Positions 7,626 to 16,819 of a stretch of DNA of 64,000 bases are shown one piece after another. This DNA comes from Mycobacterium sp. NBC_00419 (lineage in GTDB: Bacteria > Actinomycetota > Actinomycetes > Mycobacteriales > Mycobacteriaceae), in NCBI RefSeq assembly GCF_036023875.1, contig NZ_CP107931.1, forward strand, positions 3,720,001 to 3,784,000, written 5' to 3'. Every line of letters starts with the position of its first letter. Within the stretch, counting starts at the first letter, position 1. Below the pieces are notes generated by a model that was not told the origin of the DNA, did no database searches, and saw only the letters and a program-made list of their open reading frames with translations. The translations under genes were made by a program, and so were the position numbers.

Positions 7626-9116
7626 TCAGTACGCGCCGCCGTGACCGAACACCGCCTTGAGTGTCTTAACGGAGATCAGGAGGTCGGCGATCATTGACCA
7701 GTTCTCCACGTAGAACAGATCGAGCCGTACCGAATCCTCCCAAGACAGGTCTGAGCGTCCGCTCACCTGCCACAGACCGGTGATGCCGGGGCGTACTAGG
7801 AGGCGGCGCTTTGCGTAGTCGTCATACGACTTGACCTCACTTCGAAGTGAAGGCCGAGGCCCGACGACGCTCATGTCGCGTTTGAGAACATTGAGGAACT
7901 GCGGCAGCTCATCGAGACTGTACTTGCGCAAGAATCGGCCAACGGGCGTAACGCGCGGGTCGGTGCGGATCTTGAACAGGACGCCGCCTCCGCTTTCGTT
8001 CATGTCGATGACCTCGTCGAGCATCTGATCCGCCCCGTCAACCATCGTGCGGAACTTGATCATCTCGAACGGCTGACCATTGAGCCCGATACGTTCCTGC
8101 CGGTAGAAGATCGGCCCCCTGCTGGTCAACTTGACGGCGAGGGCGACAGCGGCCAGGAGTGGGACTCCACAGAACAAAACCAAGCTGGAGAACAGGATGT
8201 CGAAGGTCCGCTTCTGAAAGCGCTTTGCACCGTGATACTGGGGCTTCTCGACGTGGATTAGCGGTAGGCCTGCAACAGGTCGAATCTGCAGGCGGGGGCC
8301 CGCAACATCAACTACGCCAGGCGAGACGAGGAGGTCGACATTGAGCTTCTCCAGATCCCAGGAGAGATCTCGCAGCCCGCGACCGTCCAGTCGTTCGGTA
8401 GCCGTTACAGCTACCGCCTGACTCTTTGTCGCGGTCACAGCGCCAACGATGTTGGACTCATCTCCGAAGGTGGGAATGGAGCCGACACCCGGAACCGTGA
8501 GTTCTGTGCGCCCGTTCAGGCCCGGAATGCACGCGCCCACCACCTCGTATTCGGACCATGGCTCTCGCGCTAGCGACCGGGCGAAATCGCGCACAGCCGA
8601 GGAGTTGCCGACCACCAGGACGCGGGTGATGTAGCGGCCATACTTTTGCCGTGCCTTGACGACGATTCGCCGCATCACCCAGCGGGACCCGCCAAGAAAT
8701 GCGATGCCGGTGGGCAGCGCGATCATCAGATAGCCGCGAGCTATTTCCAATTTCAACAGCATCGACACAATTGCCACACCGCCGAACACTGCAAGTGTCG
8801 CAATCCAAACGCGGCGGTATTCCTCAGCGCCGGAGCCCAATATGCGCGGTGATCGAGAGTGATTAATTGAAAGCGCCAACAACCAACTGGTCGCGATAGC
8901 TAGTGACACGATGATGTAGTTCGGGTACACATATTTGTGTTCGGTACTAGTTAACCCGCCGAACCGCAGCCACTGAGCGAGCCCAACTGCGAGTATGACA
9001 CTAAGTGAATCGATTACCAGCAGCCGGCGAGCGTACGTCTGCTGCCATTCCGAAGTTGCCTTCGGGACTCGATAGATGCTTGCTGAAGACTCCAGCTGCC
9101 GAAATGCCAGCGTCAT
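7626..9116 (-). CDS. WcaJ-like polyprenyl-phosphate sugar phosphotransferase (initiating enzyme)
   Basis: A 496-residue integral membrane enzyme that should move a sugar-1-phosphate onto undecaprenyl/decaprenyl phosphate and so start each repeat unit. The N-terminal half has about four TM helices and a Rossmann-like domain (VLVVGNSSAVRDFARSL). A further membrane segment near 310-330 leads into the catalytic sugar-transferase domain, with KRTFDILFS, FYRQERIG, KFRTM, a DELPQ motif and RPGITGLWQVSGR. The length is normal for this family. GGGGG lies 5 bases before the ATG. In a Wzx/Wzy locus this is the priming transferase; the sugar (Glc, Gal or other) cannot be told. Confidence 0.93.
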   Translation of the reverse strand: MTLAFRQLESSASIYRVPKATSEWQQTYARRLLVIDSLSVILAVGLAQWLRFGGLTSTEHKYVYPNYIIVSLAIATSWLLALSINHSRSPRILGSGAEEYRRVWIATLAVFGGVAIVSMLLKLEIARGYLMIALPTGIAFLGGSRWVMRRIVVKARQKYGRYITRVLVVGNSSAVRDFARSLAREPWSEYEVVGACIPGLNGRTELTVPGVGSIPTFGDESNIVGAVTATKSQAVAVTATERLDGRGLRDLSWDLEKLNVDLLVSPGVVDVAGPRLQIRPVAGLPLIHVEKPQYHGAKRFQKRTFDILFSSLVLFCGVPLLAAVALAVKLTSRGPIFYRQERIGLNGQPFEMIKFRTMVDGADQMLDEVIDMNESGGGVLFKIRTDPRVTPVGRFLRKYSLDELPQFLNVLKRDMSVVGPRPSLRSEVKSYDDYAKRRLLVRPGITGLWQVSGRSDLSWEDSVRLDLFYVENWSMIADLLISVKTLKAVFGHGGAY

Positions 9117-9403
9117 GTGTCCCCCAACACTAAATACTCCCCCGACGTTCTCGGCTTTTCAGCAAGAACGTTCTTTTGACCCGTTGCGATGATCTCACGA
9201 CTTGTGCCGCGTTCGTGGGGAATCGTAACGATTCGGCAACCGCCCCCCAGGCTTCTCCTTTCAGCCTCGGTTGTGTAGTGCCGGCCCGGCAGGCTTCCCG
9301 CCCCGCGACATCCCCCAGGGATCTAGACAGGTACGGCAACGCTGGGTTGCAAACTGCTGAATTGATCCACGCCCCAGTCCATCCAGAAGACTCATTTCGC
9401 ACA

Positions 9404-9940
9404 CTAATCGGGTGCTGAGGCCGACATCCGTTGGCACAGGAGGAGGATCGGTGGCAGCAGATCGGCGATTTGTGAGCCGACTGTCGCAAAAAACTCAGGT
9501 CCTTGACCTATCGGGTCTGGAATATCGGGAAGCGCGTACCCGGTCAGGTGCGGCCGGAGCGCGGTCAGCTCTGAGATGTTCCGGGGATCATGGTCGAGCG
9601 CGATGCGTGCGGCTTCACTGAGGGTGAAGGTCCGGTGAAGCCGGTGCGGCGCGATTTCTAGGACAGCGTCGCGATGTGCCCTGGTCATCGCGATCACCAG
9701 ATCGACTTCCGATGCGATTCGCGGTGTTAGTCGTCGCGCGGCGAAGTTGCTTGCGTCGCCCCCGAGGTCTTCAAGCACCCGAGCCGCGAGCGGATGAATC
9801 GGCTGGGCGACTACTGCGCGGGTTCCGGCGCTGGATGTGCTGAAATCTGGGATCTGCAGCGCAGCGCCATAGGCAGCGGCAAGGCGCTCGGCCGTGGGGG
9901 ACCGACAGATGTTCCCGGTACACACGAACAACAAGTGCAC
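9404..9940 (-). CDS. Low-molecular-weight protein tyrosine phosphatase (Wzb-like)
   Basis: A 178-residue enzyme with the P-loop CTGNICRS at residues 7-14 (nucleophile Cys7, Arg13) and the acid-loop DPIG at about 142. The open frame reaches to 10603, but family homology begins at a GTG (9938-9940) with AAGGA six bases upstream. In capsule loci this phosphatase removes phosphate from the tyrosine tail of the BY-kinase, and two such kinases occur in this window. M. tuberculosis PtpA is the same fold but is a secreted virulence factor; the context here points to capsule control. It diverges from the methyltransferase gene at 10220. Confidence 0.9.
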   Translation of the reverse strand: MHLLFVCTGNICRSPTAERLAAAYGAALQIPDFSTSSAGTRAVVAQPIHPLAARVLEDLGGDASNFAARRLTPRIASEVDLVIAMTRAHRDAVLEIAPHRLHRTFTLSEAARIALDHDPRNISELTALRPHLTGYALPDIPDPIGQGPEFFATVGSQIADLLPPILLLCQRMSASAPD

Positions 9941-10119
9941 AGCAGATCCTTGGTCGAAATGGTGGGTGCGGTGACGCCTGGTTGATGGTCTCAAACGCAG
10001 TCGAACTGCGCTTTCAGCGGTCCGTCTCTGCACGCACGACGGCGAGCACGAAACCGTACCGCTTATGCAACCCGGGGACAACGCGTCGCGATGCGAACTC
10101 TCCCGACCGCAGGGCGCAG

Positions 10120-10128
10120 TGGTATAAC
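10120..10128 (+). promoter_or_regulatory. Candidate extended -10 promoter for the methyltransferase gene
   Basis: TGG followed by TATAAC fits an extended -10 element. No good -35 is seen. It would give a leader of about 85 bases before the ATG at 10220. Confidence 0.4.
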
Positions 10129-10219
10129 CTGACCGAGGGGCGGGGTGGGTCTCGCGATCGATTGCCGTTGGCAGGCCCGGGCACCCGGGTTCTTGGAGAG
10201 AATCGGGCGGGGCAGTTGA

Positions 10220-11062
10220 ATGCAGTTTTCCAAGGTTGAATTGGAAAGTGCTTCGGCACGGGTGGTCGAACGTTTTCCGTTTCGTGGTTACTTCGACCCG
10301 GCCCTCAACGGGCATCTGACGATCGCCCAAACGGTCGCCCGCTATCTTCCCCCGGGATCGCGTCTTCTTGACTTCGGCGCTGGGCCTGCCGATAAGACCG
10401 CCATCCTTGCCGTCCTCGGATACAAGTGCACCGCTGTCGACGATCTGGCCGACGAGTGGCATAAACGCGGAAACGCCCGACAGGCCATCTTTGACTTCGC
10501 GGCGGACATGAACATCGAGTACAGCACGCTCGGGCTCGAGAGTGTGCCTGCCACAGGTCAATTCGACATGGTGATGCTTCACGATGTCCTCGAGGAACTG
10601 CATGACTCGCCACGGTATCTACTCATCGAGCTTCTCAAGCGTGTTCGCGACGGAGGCTATCTGTTCGCCACCGTTCCGAACCATGTGAACCTCCGAAAGC
10701 GGCTCGCGGTGCTCTTCGGCAGGACCAACAACCCGCGATACGAGCTGTACTACTGGTATCCGGGCGGGTGGCGTGGGCCCGTACGGGAGTACACCGGTGG
10801 GGACTGCGTCGCTCTTGCGGAGGCTCTTGGGCTTGAGATCATCGAGTTGCATGGCGCCCATCACATGCTCAACAGGGTGCCGCCTCGGTTGCGGGGGGTA
10901 TACCTGGCACTGAGCCGACTTCTGCCTTCGACACGGGATACCTGGTCGATGGTCGCTCGCAAGCCCGCCGGATGGGTTCCCAAACCTGAACTGGACGACC
11001 ATGAGCTTCATCAACTCCGCGAGAAAACAGGCCTGCAGTCATGGAGTGAACTAACCAATTAG
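10220..11062 (+). CDS. Class I SAM-dependent methyltransferase
   Basis: A 280-residue cytoplasmic protein. The SAM-binding loop is LLDFGAGPADKT (about 50-61), followed by the acidic end of strand 2 (TAVDDLADEW) and the strand-4 region FDMVMLHDVLEEL, with GGYLFATVPNHVN later. This is the type 11/12 methyltransferase layout common in sugar- and lipid-modifying enzymes. It may methylate a sugar of the repeat unit, but the acceptor cannot be deduced. It is transcribed alone to the right and converges on the glycosyltransferase at 11190. Confidence 0.82.
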   Translation: MQFSKVELESASARVVERFPFRGYFDPALNGHLTIAQTVARYLPPGSRLLDFGAGPADKTAILAVLGYKCTAVDDLADEWHKRGNARQAIFDFAADMNIEYSTLGLESVPATGQFDMVMLHDVLEELHDSPRYLLIELLKRVRDGGYLFATVPNHVNLRKRLAVLFGRTNNPRYELYYWYPGGWRGPVREYTGGDCVALAEALGLEIIELHGAHHMLNRVPPRLRGVYLALSRLLPSTRDTWSMVARKPAGWVPKPELDDHELHQLREKTGLQSWSELTN

Positions 11063-11189
11063 GTCTGATGCCAGGCGCTCGTTTCAGATCGAGGAGCGGG
11101 AAGCAAGGGGCGTTGGGGGATTCGCGCGGAACTCGCTCGCGGTATGCGCGTGAACAATCGGTCGTGGGAGATCCTGCGGACTCGCCGTT

Positions 11190-12272
11190 TCACCACTGCT
11201 GCTGATCGAGAAGATCAATGAGGTGTTTGAGCTGTTGCTCGGACTCTGACAGCGCCTTCAGGTAAGCCTGCCTGCATTCTCTTGAGATCGCAGTGGAGAC
11301 TGGGGTGCCGGCAATGTACGCCAGCGCTTCCCCGCTGAAAGACTCGACACTTCGCGCGAGTAGGCAAGGGCTCCCGTTCAACTGGTCAGGTATGGCCCCC
11401 TGCTGCGTTGCAAGGCACACTGCGCCAGCGGCCATTGCCTCATAGAGGACCAGCGGAACTGCCTCGTGAGCATACCGAGAAGGGAAGACGAAGTGCGTAA
11501 TATCCTGGTAGAAAGCATGTTTCGATTCGCCGGTTAGGAGCCCCCGGTATTCGAACAGGTCGCCGAGCTCGGCGGCGGCGCGATCAAGGTGGTATCGCGA
11601 CTCGCCCTCGACAGAAGGTCCACCGACGATCAGCCGGGCTGGAGTGCCTGATTTATGAAGTGCCACAGCAAGATCGACGACTTCGCCGATGCCCTTTTCC
11701 AAGCTCAGGTCGCTCAGATGGCCCAGTACCGGGTCGGTCCGATCGGGCTTGAGTGACAGTTCCGTCAGAGACCGGTCTATCAGGCCGGCGTTACCGACAA
11801 TGAGCGGCTCGAGGATTTCTGGCATCACTTGAGTCAGTTGGTGCGCCATGGATTCGGACAGCACGATGTGGCGCGCTCGCGATCCGGCAGCGAACGTCAG
11901 GACGACCATCCGAAACTTGCGTTCCCTCACATAGGCATACGAATGGTGATGAAGAAACACGCGGGCCCCAGTCAGGCGGGCCAACGCCGCTGCTACGGCG
12001 GTCAGCCACATGCCGTGGTCGGCCTTGACCGCGATGTACACGGCATCTGCACGCATCGTCGACCACCACGAACCCAGGGCTCGGCCAAGCTTTACAGCAG
12101 TACGACGCCACCCGTGGGCCGTACCCTCGCACGTATTCACCACTCGCATCTGGGCAAAGTGCGGTGCGAGCTGGGAAACCATATGGCTCATCGCCACCGA
12201 TTGCCCATGAATAGGCGGCGGCAGCGGGCCAACAAGTGTCAGCCGCACCTGGTTCGCAGCCCTGACACTCAT
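11190..12272 (-). CDS. GT4-type glycosyltransferase
   Basis: A 360-residue GT-B protein. The N-terminus has the GT4 signature VRLTLVGPLPPPIHGQSVAM. The C-terminal domain shows LGHLSDLSLEKGIGEVV, LIVGGPSVEGES and, in the nucleotide-sugar site, FPSRYAHEAVPLVLYEAMAAG, where the E-x7-E pattern is complete. Its ATG overlaps the end of the FkbM-family gene (ATGA, 12269-12272), so the two are co-translated. It probably adds one sugar of the repeat unit at the cytoplasmic face. Confidence 0.9.
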   Translation of the reverse strand: MSVRAANQVRLTLVGPLPPPIHGQSVAMSHMVSQLAPHFAQMRVVNTCEGTAHGWRRTAVKLGRALGSWWSTMRADAVYIAVKADHGMWLTAVAAALARLTGARVFLHHHSYAYVRERKFRMVVLTFAAGSRARHIVLSESMAHQLTQVMPEILEPLIVGNAGLIDRSLTELSLKPDRTDPVLGHLSDLSLEKGIGEVVDLAVALHKSGTPARLIVGGPSVEGESRYHLDRAAAELGDLFEYRGLLTGESKHAFYQDITHFVFPSRYAHEAVPLVLYEAMAAGAVCLATQQGAIPDQLNGSPCLLARSVESFSGEALAYIAGTPVSTAISRECRQAYLKALSESEQQLKHLIDLLDQQQW

Positions 12273-13024
12273 CGGAGGCGCCGCTGACCCGTCGGTTGAT
12301 CAGCGAAGAACACCGCATCGGCCTGCAGCAACTGTCCTGATTCTGGGTCGGCGAAGACGGCGTCAAGGCCCATCAACGTCATACCGAGACCTTCCGCGCG
12401 ATCGAGCCCCTCCCGGTACTTCATTGCCCCTTCATAGAGCGGCACCAATGACAGCTCCAGTTGAAGCCCGACGATTCCGCCGGCAGCCAACAGGTCTGAA
12501 GCGCCATCCAGGACCGCAGACTCGTAGCCCTCGACGTCGACTTTGAGAAAAGTGCGATGGGTTGGGCCGACCCTCAACGTGGGAAGCACCTGATCGAGCC
12601 GCTTCTGGGAAACCGTCTCGGTGCTCACATGACGGGATTGGGGTGCAGCGTCGGTGTGACTTTGCAGCATCGGCAGCACAGAGCTCGACAGTCCGGCGTC
12701 GGCGGAGACGTTGATCGTCACCTCGCCATTGGTATCGCCAATGGCGCATCGATGGGTGTCCCAGTTCGGGTCCGCAGCAGCCTTGCGGTCGAGGGATTCA
12801 AAGGGTCTCCGCAGCGGCTCGAACGAGATGATGCGCCCGGCATACCCGAGCCGACGAATCGAGGTTGCAAACCCACCGTCATTGGCACCGACGTCGACCA
12901 CACAGTCGATGTGATGATGTTCGAGGAGCTTGACTGTGCGGGCGAGCGGATCGTGTAGCGGGTAGCGAACGATGTCGAGTCCAAAACGCTGAACGACGTG
13001 ACGCAGCTCGTGTTTCCACCGCAT
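12269..13024 (-). CDS. FkbM-family methyltransferase
   Basis: A 251-residue methyltransferase. Landmarks are VVDVGANDGGFATSIR (SAM loop), IISFEPLRRPFESL, and LKVDVEGYESAVLDGA, the last being characteristic of FkbM proteins. The open frame continues 52 residues upstream, but the start is placed at the ATG 13022-13024 because a GGGGGG run lies 7 bases before it and homology begins there. Such enzymes O-methylate sugars or polyketides; here a sugar of the polysaccharide is likely. It is translationally coupled to the downstream glycosyltransferase and follows the aminotransferase gene by 64 bases. Confidence 0.88.
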   Translation of the reverse strand: MRWKHELRHVVQRFGLDIVRYPLHDPLARTVKLLEHHHIDCVVDVGANDGGFATSIRRLGYAGRIISFEPLRRPFESLDRKAAADPNWDTHRCAIGDTNGEVTINVSADAGLSSSVLPMLQSHTDAAPQSRHVSTETVSQKRLDQVLPTLRVGPTHRTFLKVDVEGYESAVLDGASDLLAAGGIVGLQLELSLVPLYEGAMKYREGLDRAEGLGMTLMGLDAVFADPESGQLLQADAVFFADQPTGQRRLR

Positions 13025-13088
13025 GTTGTTACCCCCCAGAGAAGATCGTCGCCGCAGCGCGGTGCAGTCGTATGCGAGCCGCGACCCC

Positions 13089-14183
13089 TTACGGCTCGCT
13101 ATGGACGTCGTGGATGATTTCGCAGATCTCGTCGATACGCGCCATGGTGAGTTCTTGGTGCACGGGAAGGCATATGCCATTCGTGGCCAATTCCTCGGCT
13201 ACCGGCAGCGGCCCGCGAGCATACCGACGCAGGGCCGGCTGCATATGCAGTGGATAGAAGAACCCTCGGGTTTGGATGCCGTTTTCCTCGAGTGCAGCGA
13301 CCACCTTCTTCTGGCGTTCGCTCACCATCGCGAACCGGAAGGGCACGTGGGTAGAGCCGGGTTGCACTTGGAGCCAGCGCAAACCGGGCAGGCCACCGAG
13401 GTTGGCCACGTAGCGATCGTGGTTCTCACGTTTCCGCGCAACAATCTGCGGCAGCTTCTTCAGTTGTGCATTTCCCACGGCGCACTGAAGGTCGGTGATC
13501 CGGAAGTTCATCCCGAGACTGTCGTGGATGAAGGTGCCACTGTGCGGGCGCCCCTGGTTCCTGAGCAGACGAAGCTTTTCGTAGAGGGCAGTGTCGTTCG
13601 TCAGCACCACTCCGCCTTCGCCCGTGGTGATCGTCTTGTCGGAGAAGAACGAAATGACTCCAAGGTCGCCCCAGGTTCCTGCGTGGCGACCTCGATAGGT
13701 CACGCCATACGCCTGGGCGGCGTCCTCGATAACGACGAGATTGTGCTTGGCGGCGAAGGCGCAGACTTCATCGAGGGCTGGGCTGTGGCCGTAGACGTGA
13801 ACCGGCATGATTGCCCTTGTCCGCTCGGTCACCAAGGACTCGAGAGCACTGATATCGAGGTTGAACGTCAGCGGGTCTGCATCGACGAATACCGGTGTCA
13901 GTCCTGCGAATACGGCTGCCGAGGCCGAAGCGTAGAACGTAAAGGCCGGTATCAGGATCTCGCTATCGCGTGGCAAGTCGGCAGCCAACAACCCGAGAAA
14001 CAAACCAAGCGTGCCGTTGGGCGCCAAGACCGCGTGGCGTGCGCCTGTTTGTTCCTGAATCTGAGCGAGGAACTTAGCCGCCTGCGGGCCTTCGGTGAGC
14101 CAGCGATCCCTTATGCAACCCGCAGTGGCGTCGAGTTCCTCGTGATCGAACCACGGTTCAATCTGGTTTGTTTCCCACGTCAT
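13089..14183 (-). CDS. DegT/DnrJ/EryC1/StrS sugar aminotransferase, perosamine-synthase-like
   Basis: A 364-residue PLP enzyme. The PLP lysine sits in SFFSDKTITTGEGG, a form I associate with GDP-perosamine synthases (RfbE/Per). Other landmarks are APNGTLGLFLGLLA, VHVYGHSPALDEV, VIEDAAQAYG and YPLHMQPA. It would transfer an amino group to a 4-keto sugar. GDP-4-keto-6-deoxymannose, made by gmd at 15764, is the obvious substrate and would give GDP-perosamine; a UDP-4-keto sugar is possible. The start ATG at 14181-14183 has a GGGGGGG run 10 bases before it; the long upstream extension of the open frame has no homology. Confidence 0.9.
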   Translation of the reverse strand: MTWETNQIEPWFDHEELDATAGCIRDRWLTEGPQAAKFLAQIQEQTGARHAVLAPNGTLGLFLGLLAADLPRDSEILIPAFTFYASASAAVFAGLTPVFVDADPLTFNLDISALESLVTERTRAIMPVHVYGHSPALDEVCAFAAKHNLVVIEDAAQAYGVTYRGRHAGTWGDLGVISFFSDKTITTGEGGVVLTNDTALYEKLRLLRNQGRPHSGTFIHDSLGMNFRITDLQCAVGNAQLKKLPQIVARKRENHDRYVANLGGLPGLRWLQVQPGSTHVPFRFAMVSERQKKVVAALEENGIQTRGFFYPLHMQPALRRYARGPLPVAEELATNGICLPVHQELTMARIDEICEIIHDVHSEP

Positions 14184-14453
14184 TAGTCGACTTCCCCCCC
14201 AGGGCACGAACTGTCGCGGATCACCATACTCTGCAGATTGCTCGTGGATGTCGACGTAGCCAAACATTGCAAGAAGCTGCGTGACAGAGCTGTCCCGCGT
14301 GGCTCTGCGGACCATCCCCGATGACTTTCGCGCGAGCCGAGCCGCGCCGGGCGGTGCTCGGTTATCCTGACGCCCTCGGACTGGGGGGGCCGGCATCAGC
14401 ACAAAGGCAGCCGTTGCCATGCCCAACTTCGGTCGCTCGACCAGAAAGGCGCA

Positions 14454-15494
14454 ATGATGCCGGAGCGACGTCGTTTGTGGGCGCTCGACGGGCTGCGTGG
14501 CCTGGCGGCACTCGCCGTTGTCGCGTACCACTACCTTCATCGCGGTCCGCACCTCTACTCCGAACTTGGCCCGTCGCATCCGTGGTTCGTCTGGGGCCAG
14601 TACGGTGTGCAGCTCTTCTTCATCATCTCGGGATTCGTCATTTTCGACTCTGTGCGGGGGACTGCTTCGGGCCCGTTCTTTGCTAATCGGGCGATTCGGC
14701 TCTATCCCGCCTACTGGGTCGCAGTGATCATCACCTTCACCGTGGTGGCGGTGTTCGGCCTGCCTGGTCGTCAGACCACCCTGCCTGTCGGATTGTTCAA
14801 CCTGACCATGCTCGAGGGATTCTTCAACGTCCCCTACGTCGACGGTGCTTATTGGACGCTCGCTGTTGAGCTTTCTTTCTACGTCGTCATCGGGTTGCTG
14901 GCCCGCTCTCGGGCACTCAGCGACCGCTGGCTGTTCGTCACGCTGTTCGCTTGGCTCGCGGTGGATCTCGGCGTCCGCGCGGCCCACTTTCTGACCCCGG
15001 GCAACCCGGTGACCGAGATCCTTGGCGGAATCGCGTACTGGATGCCGATGTTCCTGGTTGGAATCGCACTGAACATCGGTCACAAGACTGGGCGGTGGCT
15101 GCTCCCGGTTCTGGTCATCGTTGCCGCATTTTGTGTCATCGCGCCTGGCGATCTATCGGTCGTACCAGTGCTGATCGTCGCCACATTTCTCACCCTTGGT
15201 GCGCTCTACGTGAAGCTTCCCGACCGAGTCCGCCCCGTGTCCAATTACCTTGGAGAGCTGTCGTATCCCGTGTACCTCGTACACCAGAACGTCGGATACG
15301 TGATCTTGCTGGCGCTTGCGGCATGGAGGGTGCCGCAACTCGGTGCTGTGGCGGTGGCAGCTGTAGTCGCGATTGCAATTGCAACAGCCATATCGTACGG
15401 ATTCGACTTGCCGGTGCGGCGACGTATGCGCGCTGTCGTCGCTGCAAGGTTCGGGCGGACCGGCAAAGACCCGCGGGACGCGCTCAACCCGTGA
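14454..15494 (+). CDS. Acyltransferase 3 (OafA/YrhL-like) membrane O-acyltransferase
   Basis: A 346-residue protein with about ten TM helices. The first helix carries LDGLRGLAALAVVAYHYLHRG with the family histidine, and the R-x-x-R-L-Y-P motif is NRAIRLYPAYW. A second conserved region is GAYWTLAVELSFYV. Proteins of this family move acetyl or other acyl groups onto surface sugars. The gene reads right, divergent from the aminotransferase gene, with AAAGG before the ATG. It probably O-acetylates the repeat unit. Confidence 0.9.
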   Translation: MMPERRRLWALDGLRGLAALAVVAYHYLHRGPHLYSELGPSHPWFVWGQYGVQLFFIISGFVIFDSVRGTASGPFFANRAIRLYPAYWVAVIITFTVVAVFGLPGRQTTLPVGLFNLTMLEGFFNVPYVDGAYWTLAVELSFYVVIGLLARSRALSDRWLFVTLFAWLAVDLGVRAAHFLTPGNPVTEILGGIAYWMPMFLVGIALNIGHKTGRWLLPVLVIVAAFCVIAPGDLSVVPVLIVATFLTLGALYVKLPDRVRPVSNYLGELSYPVYLVHQNVGYVILLALAAWRVPQLGAVAVAAVVAIAIATAISYGFDLPVRRRMRAVVAARFGRTGKDPRDALNP

Positions 15495-15656
15495 CCGACG
15501 GGCCGCGAGCGACAACTCACCGGATCAACAGATGTTGATCCGCCACCTATCAGGTCTTCTGCTGCTACTGTCCGAATCGGAGCAGGTGTCGGCGAGGTTT
15601 CGACATCAGGCTTGTTGATTAGTTCGGGGACGCGGCGGGGGCCGCTGGGGGGCTTC

Positions 15657-15767
15657 ATGGGGATATTTGCATTGGCGCTATTGGCGCTATTGGCGCTATT
15701 GGCGTCTACGGCTGAGGCCGGGTTGCCGTATTGCGAGGCGGCCAAGACTCTAAAGATGAACCAATGA
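15657..15767 (+). CDS. Possible 36-residue hydrophobic leader peptide coupled to gmd
   Basis: A short frame starts ATG after a GGGGGG run (5 bases spacing) and reads [20 protein letters not shown] before a short polar end. Its stop overlaps the gmd start as ATGA (15764-15767). The hydrophobic core is written by 9-base tandem repeats. gmd itself lacks a clear ribosome site, so translation of this peptide could drive gmd translation. No family is known to me; chance cannot be excluded. Confidence 0.45.
   Translation: MGIFALALLALLALLASTAEAGLPYCEAAKTLKMNQ
15671..15706. repeat. 9-base tandem repeat, nearly four copies
   Basis: ATTGGCGCT occurs three times in a row, followed by a fourth partial copy (ATTGGCG then TC). 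The period is a multiple of three, so copy-number changes would keep the reading frame of the small peptide. Confidence 0.85.
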
Positions 15768-16819
15768 GCAAGCGAGCTTTGGTTACCGGCATCACCGGGC
15801 AAGACGGCTCGTACTTGGCAGAGCTGTTGCTGAGCAAGGGCTACGAAGTCCATGGGATCATTCGGCGCGCCTCCACGTTCAACACCGCACGAATCGACCA
15901 CCTCTACGTAGATCCGCACGCGCCTGGCGCAAAGCTGTTCCTCCATTACGGAGACCTCAGTGATGGCGTCCGTTTGGTAACGCTGCTCGCCGATCTTCAC
16001 CCAGACGAGGTCTACAACCTTGCGGCACAGTCACATGTGCGGGTGTCTTTCGACGAGCCTGAGCACACAGCCGACACGACGGGGACGGGCACAATCCGCA
16101 TGTTGGAGGCGGTGCGCCTGTCGGGAATCAACACCCGCTTCTACCAAGCGTCGTCATCGGAACTGTACGGCGCTGCGCCTCCGCCGCAGGATGAGCAAAC
16201 GACTTTCCAGCCGCGCTCTCCCTATGCTGCCGCGAAGTTGTACAGCTACTGGGTCACTAGGAATTACCGCGAGGCCTACGACTTGTTCGCGGTCAACGGC
16301 ATACTCTTCAATCACGAATCACCGCGCCGCGGAGAAACATTCGTGACTCGAAAGATCACACGTGCTGTCGCCGCGATAAGGGCCGGCCTGCAGGACTGCA
16401 TCTATATGGGGAACCTCGAAGCGGTTCGCGACTGGGGCTACGCACCTGAGTATGTCGAGGGCATGTGGCGGATGTTGCAGGCAGACGAGCCGAACGATTA
16501 TGTCCTCGCGACTGGAGTGGGCATGACTGTGCGCGAGTTCCTCAAGATCGCCTTCGACCATGCGGGGCTCAACTGGGAGGATCACGTCAGGTTCGACACC
16601 CGCTACCTCCGCCCGACCGAGGTTGACGAGCTGATCGGTGATTCGCACCGAGCACGCACCGAACTTGGCTGGGAGCCTTCGGTAGATGGAGCCGAACTTG
16701 CGCGCCTCATGGTCGACGCCGATATGGAAGCGCTTGAGCATGCGGGCGATGCATGGATCGACAAGGTCCAACTGGATTGGTGGAGTACGCCCAGTGGGAT
16801 CCAGGTTGGCCGGCATTGA
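15764..16819 (+). CDS. gmd: GDP-mannose 4,6-dehydratase
   Basis: A 351-residue SDR enzyme that turns GDP-D-mannose into GDP-4-keto-6-deoxy-D-mannose. The NADP loop is [14 protein letters not shown] (residues 7-20). The active site has S131/S132-E133 in [10 protein letters not shown] and Y154-x3-K158 in [10 protein letters not shown]. The stretch [18 protein letters not shown] is diagnostic of GMD. Length and motifs are normal. The start ATG overlaps the small upstream peptide, and the end overlaps the fcl-like gene (TTGA, 16816-16819), so the two enzymes are made together. Confidence 0.95.
   Translation: MSKRALVTGITGQDGSYLAELLLSKGYEVHGIIRRASTFNTARIDHLYVDPHAPGAKLFLHYGDLSDGVRLVTLLADLHPDEVYNLAAQSHVRVSFDEPEHTADTTGTGTIRMLEAVRLSGINTRFYQASSSELYGAAPPPQDEQTTFQPRSPYAAAKLYSYWVTRNYREAYDLFAVNGILFNHESPRRGETFVTRKITRAVAAIRAGLQDCIYMGNLEAVRDWGYAPEYVEGMWRMLQADEPNDYVLATGVGMTVREFLKIAFDHAGLNWEDHVRFDTRYLRPTEVDELIGDSHRARTELGWEPSVDGAELARLMVDADMEALEHAGDAWIDKVQLDWWSTPSGIQVGRH

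Noticed and set aside
9941..10603. N-terminal extension of 221 residues on the LMW phosphatase frame
   Set aside because: Family homology begins at the GTG 9938-9940 with a good ribosome site; the extension overlaps the divergent methyltransferase gene and has no likeness to any domain.
14184..15083. 300-residue N-terminal extension of the aminotransferase frame
   Set aside because: It overlaps the acyltransferase-3 gene on the other strand, is rich in R, D and Q as expected of shadow frames, and the normal family start is at 14183.
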